Source: Apium graveolens (lineage: Eukaryota > Streptophyta > Magnoliopsida > Apiales > Apiaceae). From it: DNA of 64,000 nt. Under the pieces are notes generated by a model, which worked only from the letters and a program-made list of their open reading frames with translations, was not told where the DNA came from and searched no databases. Numbering within the stretch: the stretch's first letter is position 1; every line of letters starts with the position of its first letter. This document shows, piece after piece, positions 43,494 through 54,653 of the stretch. Position numbers and translations under genes: made by a program. Location: contig NW_027420594.1 of assembly GCF_009905375.1 (NCBI RefSeq), positions 1 to 64,000 of the forward strand. Reading direction: 5' to 3'.

Positions 43494-44659
43494 GAAGGTT
43501 CATAAAACCTATTAACTTTTAATAACAACCACGTGTTAGTAACTAATTCTAGAGGAAGCTTCATAAAACCTAGTAACTTCTAATAATAACCAGTGGTTTG
43601 GTTGTACTTTTTTTGTTCTTTTTCTTACAGAACTCTTACTCATATCTCTATTTTTATCCTTTTATTATATTTTAAATATCGCAAAACTTTTCTTTTACAA
43701 AGATTAGGAACACATATTAAAATATATTTTATATTTTTAAAATGATTTACCGCCTTTTCACTTTTTTACATAACAATACCTTTTTAAAGGACAATAGTAT
43801 TTCTTAGCCAACATGAAGAAACAATGAAATTCAAATTATTACCTTAATCTTGTTAAATAACATCAATTCATGATAACCTCAAAATCTTGTTGGAGAACCA
43901 AAATACTCTTTCATACCAAAATACTCTTTCATAGAAAATAAAAATAACGCCAAATTATTATTTTCTAACCATGTATAAGTTCATTTCTCATATTAGGGTT
44001 TTACCTACCTTTTTTATATCCTATATTTTATAGGACCCAATTGTGTATGATGGGTTTTAATGTGCGGAATACAGTTTAAATTGTTTCTCTATTTTAGTAT
44101 CAATTTCTTATTACAAATTTCGAATTCTTTTCCTTCTATAAAAATAAGATCTAACAAAGTGTGCTCCATGTATTATATAAATTAATTCGATGTATATTTA
44201 CAAGTGAATAGGTAAAGAAGTATTACTCTAATTTATTTTGTATTGTAAACAAAATGAGATTCTAAAAATCAAGTGGTAGCATTGTATAAAAATTTAACTG
44301 AAAAATGATATTTTCTCGAAAATTTTAATTTTTTTAGTGATATTATTTATAAAATCCCCACTAACCTCAACTAGCACTAATATAAGTACTACTACAACCC
44401 TAACTAACAATAATATAAGCACTACTACAATAGATTCAAGTCTAAAAAACCTCTCACTATAATGCACATATTTATTGTCATATACAAATTAATATTTATT
44501 TTATAACAACATTTAATCAAATTAAATTTTTAGAGGTATAAGATACAAAACAAAAATTTTGACAGACAAGTTATACATTTGAGAAAAATGATACAGCTTT
44601 TAAAAAACTTTACTAATTGCTTTATTTATTTAATCATTGGAATTAAAAGGAATGATAAA
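43494..44659. repeat. Module R-C (U3)
   Basis: Same structure as 29171-30356. Telo-box near 43990, the 18-bp tandem repeat near 43905, degraded site II. Variants such as 'gagaaccaaaatac' and 'atacagtttaaattg' group it with U4 rather than U2, the opposite of R-B. Confidence 0.6.
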
Positions 44660-45235
44660 ATGAATTTCTTGGACCAATTCAAGATCCAACAAAAATTCAG
44701 CTCTCTGGGTCATCCTCAAGGCAATGGGGTGAATGAAGAAACAAATAAGATTATTTTTGATGGAATCAAAGAGAGGTTGGGCGAAGCCAAAGATTTATCG
44801 GGTGAAGAATTGTGATGGGTCTTGTGGGCTTATCGGATAACCCCAAGACCATCCACGATCGAAATACTTTTTAGATTATCAACTTACCGAACCGAAGTGT
44901 TTAATTTGTAAAGCAACGAAGTTGGCCTAATAGCCAATATAGACCTTCTTGAAGAAGAAAGCGAAGTAGCTCGCCATAGAAACCTCAAATACCAACTTCA
45001 GGAAACCCAGTATTATGATTAGTGTGTAAAGAAGCACACTTTCTTTGTCGATTACCTAGTGGTGAGGAAGTTAGCAATTTCAATGTCTGCTATGCAAGGA
45101 AAACTTCAGGCAAATTGGAGAGACCCTTACTTTGTAGCAGAAGTCATAAGGCCGGGAACGTATAAGCTAAAGACTTTGGAATGCGAACCTATTAAAAACA
45201 CTTGGTACACTTCCAGATTCCGCAAATTTTTCTAG
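44660..45235 (+). pseudogene. Ty3/gypsy integrase C-terminal half INT-b (U3/U4 joint)
   Basis: 192-codon frame as at 30357, with the same internal stops in the same places, so the stops predate duplication. Reads 'MNFLDQFKIQQKFSSLGHPQGNG' (Glu to Lys) and ends RKFF-TAG at 45233-45235. Confidence 0.8.
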
Positions 45236-45612
45236 TACACCTCTCTAAAGCCTTCCTGTTTATTTATTTTGGATTATTAAATTTAGTCATTTACTTTAGT
45301 AATGCTATTTGAATCTCCTAATGGCGAAGCATGTAGGACATTATATGAATTTCCAATTTTAATGAAATTTATATGTTTTTCCCTTTTTATTCTCAATTTA
45401 TGATTATATCCCAAAGTCCATGAATGGTATATATATGAGGGGTAAGTACATTTGAAGGAAGATGGAGATTCTGGAGGGATATAGGGAGCCCCGAAGAGGT
45501 GACCGTAACCGGCTGTCAAGCCACTACGAATACTCCCGAAATGAATTAAATGGTTAAGGATAAGAAGGAAACGGATTGAGGCTTGGAAAGGCGAAGAGTT
45601 AGATAATTGACT

Positions 45613-46619
45613 GGGTTTATATCACTTAATGCGCTGATTTCCAAAATTTTCCACTAAATAAAAGGCAACCCAGTTTTCTTCCGACCAGCTAAAATTAAGA
45701 CGGCCAACCACAAGAAGAATTCCGATATGTATTGTTACTACCAAGAATATAATGAGCAAAATAGTGATGAATATTTTCACTTGAAGAAGCTGATTAAAAA
45801 AATGATCAAGGCTGAAGAACTCAATGAATTTCTAAGAGACTCGAGGGATGAGTTGGGGCCGAATGAGACATGGAACACAGAGCCAAAAATGAGATATCAG
45901 GGAGAGGTGAAGACAAATTCGGGAAGCAATACCCTTTGAGTTGACAGTAAAAATTTCAAGAAAAGGTACGCTCGTCAAGTTTATAATTTATACTAGTTCA
46001 TGCCTTCTAGATAGACTATGTCGCTCTCCTTCAAGAAAGAGGACTACAAGGATGTCATATAACCTTATGAAGATCCGCTGATAATCCACCATGTCATCGG
46101 GGAAATAATATATGGAAAGTGTTATTAGATGAAGGGAGTTCGTCTAATATCTTATTTCATCGGACGTATAGCAAAATGAACCTAGCTGGACTACAGGTGG
46201 AGCCATGCCATGAGGTACCTCTTGAGGCCTTCGACGGACTGCATATACCTTGTGAATGTACGATTACTTTATATATTAGTACCAATAAAATGTCATATAG
46301 GTAAAATTCTACATCGTAAAATAAGTAAAATTCTACATCGTAAGATTCTAAAATCCCCTATAACGCACTCCTAGGAGAACCATTATTTTTGGCCTTCCAA
46401 GCTATTGGGTCAATCCCCAATCTCAAGATGTAGTACCCAACTAAGAAGGGTGTCGGGGAAATGAGAGAAGACCAGGGGACAACAAGAATTATCATGCTTA
46501 AAAATCTCGACAAAGATCAAGATTAAGAAGAGAATGACACCGGTGGTAAAAGCAAGCATTCGGAGGCCAAACCCAATGGATATAAACAATTGTTAAACAT
46601 TGAACTAGAAAAACTCTAG
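45613..46619 (+). pseudogene. Ty3/gypsy gag C-terminus and protease remnant (U4)
   Basis: As U3. Start changes 'acacc' to 'atatc'. Protease-like 'LLDEGSSSNILFHRTYSKMNLAG' at 46119. An additional TAA arises in 'gatcaagattaagaag' (about 46525). Stop at 46617. Confidence 0.73.
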
Positions 46620-46709
46620 GCTGACCTATCTTGCACAATTGTGGAGCCCACCACCGAAGGGGAGTAAGTTAAAGTATATGTTAGATATTCCACTAATGAT
46701 TTTCCAATA

Positions 46710-46934
46710 TTGCTTGGCAAGCATAATTGTATGGAAGTTCCTCAAACTCCTAACTCACAGACCACCACTATATTGACATTTCAAGATATTTGCGTGGTTT
46801 ATCAATTCAATTTCTTTAACCCCCGGGATATGACATATGAGTGTTCAATTATCAGCACAAGTATTAAAACTAAAGAACACAGTAGACTTAACATAATGGA
46901 CTACTTGTCAAGACAAACGCCCACACCTCTATAA
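46710..46934 (+). other. Unrecognised 74-codon open stretch (U4)
   Basis: Counterpart of 21468-21692. Open here because 'ctcacagacc' lacks the TAG of U1 and U3. Not recognised. Confidence 0.3.
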
Positions 46935-46964
46935 AATACACTTCATATTCCTTCCGTCTACACT

Positions 46965-47820
46965 CGTTGCTTGAAAAAGAAAAAATAATCATCACCAAAT
47001 AACACATGGGAGATACTTAGAGCTCCTCTAGCAACCTTAACTCCATGAAGCAAACATGTTTCTTCTAACTTTCTAATGATAGATTTAAAACTACCGCACA
47101 TAGAATATACAAGTAGGGAGAGATTGGATCTCCTTGTCGAAGTCATCGTTGCGGATGCATATCAACAAAAATTCCACTACTGTGTACAAAACTATATGAG
47201 AATTTCAGAACACATATCATAATCCTAGAAATCCAGGCTCAGTGCAAACCAAATTTATGCAACATTTGTTTAATAAATCTTTATTCCAACCTATCTTATG
47301 CCTTAAAAATATCAAGTTTTAAACCAACCACATCCTTTTTTCCCTATGACTTCAAATGCAATCATTTCATTATAAGTTAATAGCATCCGTTCATTAAAAG
47401 CACTTTGTTTGTTAAACATTATCGAGTTTAAACATCATTTAAATTTATTCTCCAGCACCTTAGATAATAGCACCTTAGATAATATACGCATCAGAACATT
47501 ATCAAGAGAGATAGGTCGAATATCTAAATAAGATGTATAAGCGTAAGATTTAGTTCCCTTGGCCCATGTTCTCATGTTCTGTATCAAAGAAAGTCCCACA
47601 AAATTGAACAACATATCTTCTAACAATATTCCAATAAGTTTGAAAAATTCCGGCTTCAACCCATGTGGACCCGGTGACTTATCTTGATGCATGACAAAGT
47701 CTATAATTTTTGGATCTCAACCTCCAATATATTTCTTGCCATCTACAAACCCATATTCTATGTTAAATGGAGTAAAAATAGATATTTCTTCCATTAATTG
47801 TCATTTGCCAAATATTTTCT
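46965..47820 (-). pseudogene. L1-type LINE RT fragment (U4)
   Basis: As in U1, with 'MHQDKSPGPHGLKPEFFK'. A 15-bp tandem duplication ('gcaccttagataata' twice, about 47455-47485) adds 'LSKVL' to the end of the reading frame ('ILSKVLLSKVLENKFK'). Confidence 0.77.
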
Positions 47821-48604
47821 AACACTTAAAAAACTTTTAAGCATTCACTACTTTTTTAGAGGTTTAGTATTTTTACTTCTTATGTAATTTGTTTGTCTTA
47901 TATATTTTGTAATTCTTTCTATCTCTATTGTTATATGCTTTAATTTTTATGTTCTATATTTTTATAAATTGTATAATGTTCTGTATTTTTAATAAATTAA
48001 ATTTCTATAAATATATGATTTAATTTTGTTTAACATCATTTTTTGGTCCTATATATTATTTTGTGTTCTTTAATAGTGTTTTTTGTAACTTATTTATATT
48101 TTGTAATGAAATTAAAAATGTTTAGTGTATGTTTAATATTACATATCACTATTGAAATTTAATGTGTAAGGTAAATTTCTTGGAGTTTGAATTTTCAATA
48201 TTTTTTAATACTTTAAATAACTTTTAAACATTTTATATTTTTTCACATTTTCTATATTTTGATATGTGTTGTAATTCTTTGAATTATGTACTTCCTTCCA
48301 TTTTTCTATTTATTATATGTTCTATTTTTCATGTTCTATATTTTATACATTGTATTTTATGTAATGTATTTGAAATAAAGTAAAATATATATAAATATAT
48401 GATTTAAGTTTGTAAGCATTCATTTTAGCGTTTATATATTATTTTATGTTCTACAGTTGTTTTTTGTATAAAATATTTATATATGTGTTCAATATAATTT
48501 TAATACAATTATTAAAGTTTAATGTGTTAGGTAAAATTTTAGATCTAAGGAATGCACAATAAGAACAAAACATAATATAAATAAAGAATGAATTAAACAA
48601 AGAA
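47821..48604. other. Very AT-rich spacer (U4)
   Basis: Homologue of 2801-3590; no gene seen. Confidence 0.6.
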
Positions 48605-49330
48605 ATGATGAGTTAGAGAACAAACCTTCATGATTGTGGGTGAGTTACTAGGTTACCATTAAAATTGGGTTATGGTTAAACCTTCATCAATCATTTAGAT
48701 GAACGTTCATAGAACCCAATAACTTTTATTAATAACCACTTGTTATTTTGAATAAATTAAGAACCACTTGTTAATTATAAATTTTAGAGGAAGGTTCATA
48801 CAAACTAGTAACTTTTAATATTAACCATACGCTATGAACTAATTGTACTTTTTTGTTCTTTTTCTTAAGGAACTCATTTCTCTATTTTTTATCTATTTAT
48901 TGTTTTTTAAATTTTGAAAAATTATTCCTTTATAGGCATGATGAAAACATATCTAAAATATATATTATATTTTTAAAATGATTTACAATTTTTATGGTAC
49001 AATTTTATAAGAGCTGAGACATCTTTAAAATCATATAAAGAGCCTAAGGTTTATCAACTATTTGGAGAACCCGAAATTCTTGGAGAACGTGAGCTGCTTT
49101 TTGGAAGTACATCTCCTCCAAGTCACAAATCCTATTGTGAACATGGGTTCATCCTCTGTAAAAGTGATAGTAGCGTTGGGAGTAGCAAAAGAAACAAAAT
49201 TAGGAAATAGCCACATGAGGAACTCCAAGGAATTATTAGGATAATGTTGATGTTGATGTCCATGCGAAAGGTAGTTGGTCAACACTGTAAGGTGGGTTAA
49301 TGTAATGAGCACCACCACTCATATTAATAG
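48605..49330. repeat. Left part of R-A (U4), with 76-bp segment missing elsewhere
   Basis: As 3591-4200, but includes about 76 bp at 49251-49326 ('tgttgatgtccatgcgaaagg...ccaccactcat') lacking in U1 and U3. On the minus strand the extra DNA reads 'SAINMSGGAHYINPPY' followed by 'AWTSTSTLS' and a stop in one frame, which may be the original C-terminal end of the glycine-rich protein. Confidence 0.5.
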
Positions 49331-49421
49331 CACTACCACCAATGCCACCACTATCAAGGTTTTCACCACTAGCGATCCTAATACGCCAATGGCACCGGGA
49401 CCAACACCATAACTAAAACCA

Positions 49422-50051
49422 CTACCTCCGAATATTACCGAACATACAACCAGTGCTACCACTAAAGCTACCAGCAATGCCACCACCAATGCTTTCACTT
49501 AAGCTACCACGAATGCTACCACCCTTGCCACAATTAAGACTAACAAATATACCACCAATGTTGAAACTATATATACCACCAATGCTGAAACTATGACAAC
49601 TAGCCATGCCACTACTAAAGCTATCAGCAATGTTACCACCAATGCCACCACCAATTGTACCACCTGTAATACCATAATTAATGTGGCCACCAATGGAAAT
49701 GCTTAAACTACCACGAACTTTAACACCAACACCAACAATACCACCACCAATTATCCGACCAAAAATACCACTTCCAATACCGCCAATTGCACTAACAAGA
49801 GCACTACAACCAATGTCATCATCAATGCCACCAAATCCACTACTAATGTTATCGTCTCTAGTACCACCAATGTAACCACTAAAGATGCTAGTCATGCTAC
49901 CCCCAATGTCACTACTAAGACTACCTAATATACCACCAATGCTACCACCGTTGATGTCATAATTAAAGTTACCACCAATGACACTACTTAAGTTAGCACG
50001 AACTTCACCACCAACAATACCACCACAAATTCCACTACTAAGACTATGAGG
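49422..50051 (-). CDS. Glycine-rich exon, open (U4)
   Basis: 209-codon open exon as in U3, with the acceptor TTTTCAG intact. Differences are 'GRIIGGGIVGVG', 'GGNIADSFSSGM', 'SCHSFSIGG' and 'SLSESIGG'. Differences between U3 and U4 are mostly in-frame substitutions. U4 also keeps the promoter-like region of R-A (55035-55172), but the RTE insertion lies between the two. Confidence 0.42.
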   Translation of the reverse strand, partial: PHSLSSGICGGIVGGEVRANLSSVIGGNFNYDINGGSIGGILGSLSSDIGGSMTSIFSGYIGGTRDDNISSGFGGIDDDIGCSALVSAIGGIGSGIFGRIIGGGIVGVGVKVRGSLSISIGGHINYGITGGTIGGGIGGNIADSFSSGMASCHSFSIGGIYSFNIGGIFVSLNCGKGGSIRGSLSESIGGGIAGSFSGSTGCMFGNIRR

Positions 50052-50495
50052 CTGAAAATGGTGAGCGTACGAAATATAAGTTTTTACAAAACTATAATTT
50101 GTCCCAGACAGAGCCTACATCTTTATCAAGTAAGAAATCTCGTTTTCAACTATGTATCCGGTAATGTAAAGTTAAATAGTGATTACTACTGGATTCAAGA
50201 AAAATCATAACTATATACCTTTTGAATAGTTACTGATCTATTACATCAATAGAAGGTTCTAGTGAGGCTGAAAATGGTGAGCCTACGTGTTCTTGTATTG
50301 TTATATAAGTTTTTACAGCACTATAATTTGTCATAAACAGAGCCTAAATCTTTATAAGTAAGAAATCTCATTTTCAACCATGTGTCAGGTAATATAAAGG
50401 TAAATAGTGATGAGGGCTTCACTTGTACTATGTGCATATATATTTATTTTATATATTTGCATAGTAAAGTTTAAAGAAGAACAAATAAAGCTTAC

Positions 50496-50606
50496 ACTAG
50501 TAGTTTGATGAAGAGGAGAAACATAAGGGATTTGGAGCATTTTCTTCATTATTTGTGGAACTTGTTGCAAATAGCAAAAAAAAATAAAATTCCTCTACAT
50601 ATGTCT
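50496..50606 (-). pseudogene. R-A exon-like block (U4)
   Basis: As 36113-36222 but with one extra A in 'gcaaaaaaaaataaa', which shifts the frame near the 5' end; 'QQVPQIMKKMLQIPYVS' is still readable. Confidence 0.3.
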
Positions 50607-50738
50607 CTGAAAAAAGGTCACACATAAACATAAAATAAATTTAACAGTATAATTAAACAAATATGAAGATAAAATATAAATAATATATGGGCTTCTTAGC
50701 TATAAATTTTCATTTTTTAGTATATCATGTATTTGATT

Positions 50739-52446
50739 ATAATTGCTAAAATCCTGTGCATCTCCCTTATTTTTATAGATCGGCACTACCATGCTAAGCC
50801 TCCATTCCTGCAGTATGACACTAGTCCAAAGTATATTGTGGAATAACCTCGTTAGCCATTTCTCTCCCTCTTCACCCAAACACAACCATACATCTATAGG
50901 TATTTGATCTGGCCCTATAGCTTTACCTCTCCCCATCTTAGGTAATGCTCCCTTAACTTCGGCTCTGCTCATAGAAGGCTGAACACCAAAGTCAAAGTCA
51001 GACGCACTATCTGATCCTATCACTCTAACACCAATTCTCTCCTCATTAAATAACTCCTTGAAATAGTTATGCCATCTATTCCGAATATCCTTATCCTTCA
51101 CTAGCACATATCCATTAACATCCTTTATACACTTAACAAAACCTAAATCTCTCCTCCTCCTTTCTCTAACCTTTGTTAATCTATAAATACCATTTTGACC
51201 CTCTTTTGTACCAAGGTGATTATACATAGCCTCGTACGCCTTTGATTTTGCCTCCGCTACTGTCTTCTTAGCCATACGTCTAGCTTCCTTATATAAAATT
51301 CTTCTCATATCAACTTGTTCATTATCTTGGCAACACAAAAGTTCCCTAAAATGATCATGTTTAATTTTTACTCGCTCCTACACCTCCTGGTCCCACCACC
51401 AAGCTTCCTTCTGCACCTGAACCTTTCTTCAGGTAACCCCTAACATACCTGTAGCTATATTTTTGATTGTACAGGCCAATCGATTCCACATTCTATTAAC
51501 ATCCTCATCATAAAATCTGTCTTTTGCCAACCCAATCCTTTCTTTAAAAATACCTACTTTGTCTCCCTTTAGATTTTTCCATAAAATGTTCGGTGTCACC
51601 TCTCTATTATCTTGTACTACTCTTTTCTTTATACATATATCCATTACCAATAAACGATGTTGAGTAGTACATGCCTCACTCGGGAATACTTTACAATCTT
51701 TATAATCCATGTTGCCTTTTCTCATAAGAAGATAATTGATTTATGAGTTACAACCTCCACTCCTAAAAGTAATCAGATGATCATCCCTTTTTTTAAAACA
51801 AGAATTAACAATCATTAATTCATGTGCCAAAGCAAACTCCAAAAGATCCCACCCACTCTTGTTCCTCAACCCAAAACTAAAACCCCCAGGAATGCCTACA
51901 TAACCATCTGATTGTTCGCCAATATGACCATTAAAATCACCTCCTATATATAAATTCTGGTCCTTAAGTATCAACCTAACTATTTCATCCAAACAATCCC
52001 AAAAAATCTTTCTCGCTAACTCACTCAAACCAACATGGGGTGCATACACACTTACAAAATTAATGATCTCTTCATTAACTACGAGTTTAATCTTCATAAT
52101 CCTATCACTGACTCTACTCACTTCTACTATATTCTCCTTCAAGAGAGAACTTATCAAAATACCCACCCCATTCCTTGTATTACCAACCCCTGAATACCAC
52201 AATTTAAACCCGTTAGCTTCCTTAGTACTACTACTACCCTTCCACTTAGTTTCCTGAATGCAAATCACATCTACCTTTTTTCTTTAACATATCCACAAGT
52301 TCTAAAAATTTCCCGGTCAGAGAACCTACATTCAGCGTACCGACTCGAAAATAGACATTAGTTGACCTTTGCCCCTCCCGAGAAACTCTTCTCCCTAAAT
52401 TACTACCACTATCACCACCACCACCCCTACTTCTTACCAAATCCAT
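50739..52446 (-). pseudogene. RTE LINE endonuclease and RT N-terminal part, inverted (U4)
   Basis: Start ATG at 52446 'MDLVRSRGGGGDSG'. The T run is T6, so the start is out of frame with the endonuclease body (52268-51741, which has one extra Ser in 'KGSSSTKEANG'). Then the shared stop, the segment 51725-51429, and the RT linker 51338-50700, ending '...MVVPIYKNKGDAQDFSNY' at the element edge. A stop at about 51377 ('ctcctacacc') interrupts the start of the linker. Confidence 0.8.
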
Positions 52447-53040
52447 CAATTAAAGATAACTCTATTGCACGAAAACATACAACTTATAAATGAAAAACAC
52501 ACACTATATAACAAGAAACTATAAAATGCAAATAAACTATAAATAAATAAATAACAAGGAAATATATCTAATGACAACTCCTATAGATACCCTAATTATC
52601 AAACCTGATGACAAGGCTTTCATCTCCCTGTATTTCTTTTAATATTGGCCCTTTTATTTTGGTACTATCGGAGAATCTAGTCCATTCAGAGGCAATTTGT
52701 ACACCAGTTGAAGTATATTTATATGTGGTTGTGTTTGTTTGGTGGCGGATCAAGTAAGGAGTTGTTTGCCAAACCCGGAGAACTGGGGGAGAAAAACAAC
52801 AAAGTAATTACGAGTAAACCAGGATGGGAACATGTTTGTATATTGCTTTGGATGAATAAACCACAGTTTTCTTGGATAAAGGAAGGACGTTTGTATTATT
52901 TAATAAAAAAGATCATATCTCTTCTCTCGCATTTATTTTTCATAAATGAAATAATAACACAGAAAGAAATTCAGAAATTGTGTATGTTAAAGAGTAGAAG
53001 GGGTAGATAAGATTAGAGATGGCCGGAAATGAATGGATAA
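52447..53040 (-). other. RTE LINE 5' UTR, inverted (U4)
   Basis: Homologue of 7352-7945, no gene called. Confidence 0.5.
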
Positions 53041-54039
53041 ATGGTTATTTGGGAAAGTTTGGTGGCTAAAGGGGTGCCATGGATATATTTGAGGGTGATA
53101 CAAGAAATGTATTTTCAGGTAAAGACGTGTGTTCGAACACCGGTTGGGGTTGCTCATTACTTTCCGGTAGGAATAGGACTTCACCAAGGATCCTCGCTAA
53201 GCCCATTTCTTTTCGCAGTTATAATGGATATTCTAACTAGGGGTATTCAGGATAGTGTACCTTGGTGTATGCTATTCGCGGATGATATAGTAAAAATTAA
53301 GGAGACAAGGGTTGCAGTTAATGTAACATTAGAGCGATGGAGTTATATATTGGAGTCTAATGGATTGCGGGTTAGTCGGTCTAAGACGGAATATTCGTGG
53401 TGTAACTTTAGTAATCTACCGAATGGTGAGGGGGTGGATGTTCTGATGGCCGATCAAGTATTGCTCCCCAAAGATAATTTCAGGTATCTGGGTTCCGTTT
53501 TGCATAAGGAAGGGGGGATAGATGCGGATGTTACACATCATATCAAATCAGGATGGCTAAAATGGAGGGCTGCTACAGGAATATTGTGTGATAGGAGGGT
53601 TCCTTTCAGAGTAAAAGGAAAACTTTATAGGGTAGCGATCAGACCGGCCTTGTTATACGGGTCGGAGTACTGGGCATTGAAAAAGGCTCAAGAGTGTAGG
53701 TTAGAGGTGGCGGAAATGAGAATGTTAAAGTGGATTTATGGACGTACCATGTTGGATAGATTGTCAAATGGTTTTTTCAGGAATAAATTACGAGTTGCGC
53801 CTATTGCAGAAAAAGTGAGGGAAGGTCGATTGCGTTGGTTTGGGCATATTAGGCGAAGAAGGATAGCTACTCCAGTGCACAGGATGGAGGATTTAGTGGT
53901 ATCAGGATCAAGAAGGAGAGGGAGGCCAAGGAGGACTTGGGATGATCTACTCACGCTGGACTTAAGGGCCCTAAACCTCAATGCTGACATGACCTCAGAT
54001 AGGAGATCTTGGCGCAGGAAGATAAGGGTGGCAGATTAG
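53041..54039 (+). pseudogene. RTE LINE RT C-terminal part, open 332 codons (U4)
   Basis: Uninterrupted frame from 'MVIWESLVAKGVPWIYLRV' to 'RRKIRVAD' and TAG, holding 'GLHQGSSLSPFLF', 'CMLFADDIVKI', 'RYLGSVLHKEGG', 'RPALLYGSEYWALKK', 'MRMLKWIYGRTMLDRL', 'RLRWFGHIRRRR' and 'GRPRRTWDDLLTLDLRALNL'. It is only the C-terminal half of an RTE RT, cut off from its endonuclease by the inversion, so it is called a fragment despite being open. The initiating Met is a chance codon at the inversion joint. Confidence 0.83.
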
Positions 54040-54653
54040 TTTGGACTTTCATAGTTTGCATGTGTAGTTTGTAATTTAGTGCACTTTTTGGTAGTTGGTA
54101 ATAATTTTATTTGGCTAGTACTTATACTTCATAAGTTTGGTAGTTTATTCTCATAGTTATTAATAGTCTTAGTTGCTCGTGTAGGTGTTACAGTGTCATT
54201 TTTTAATGCCATATGACTAATTACATGATATGGTAGATGGATTGTGTGCTGTTTTAGTTTTTTTGACAGGTTTGTTGTACTTCAAATATTTAGTTTGGAG
54301 AGTGATCTCCAAGGGAAATATGGCGTTTGAGGCATCAAAAGGAGTGCAGTAGGAGAAATAGAAGAGGCTTACAACAATGAACCAATGAACGAAGCTTTTT
54401 ACGGTAAGTCCCATGTGAAGAAGGACATGGGCTGAGATATTATATCATTGTTTATCGTTGCCTCGCTTTCCGTACTTATGTTTATGGATCATTGCTTACC
54501 TAGGACACACATATTTGTGCATACACACAAGTCGTTGGTCTTTTAAGGAAACAACCTCTTCATTCTTTGGAATGAGGGTAAGGCTGCATATGATACACCC
54601 TCCCCAGACACTGCCCTAGGTGGTATTATTAGGGACGATTGATTGATTGATTG

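Larger units (their letters stand above)
30697..44999. repeat. Tandem composite unit U3
   Basis: Third copy. From 30697 to about 40676 it follows U1/U4 order through the RTE LINE. At about 40677 it jumps into CACTA-derived sequence shared with U2, so copia, its right-hand spacer and gag are missing. R-B, INT-a and R-C are present. Left-half variants group it with U4, while R-B variants group it with U2. Confidence 0.9.
50735..54653 (+). mobile_element. RTE-type LINE with 5' inversion (U4)
   Basis: Third copy of the same insertion. Inversion junction about 53040/53041, tail (GATT)n at 54637-54653. The best-preserved 3' half of the three. Confidence 0.83.
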
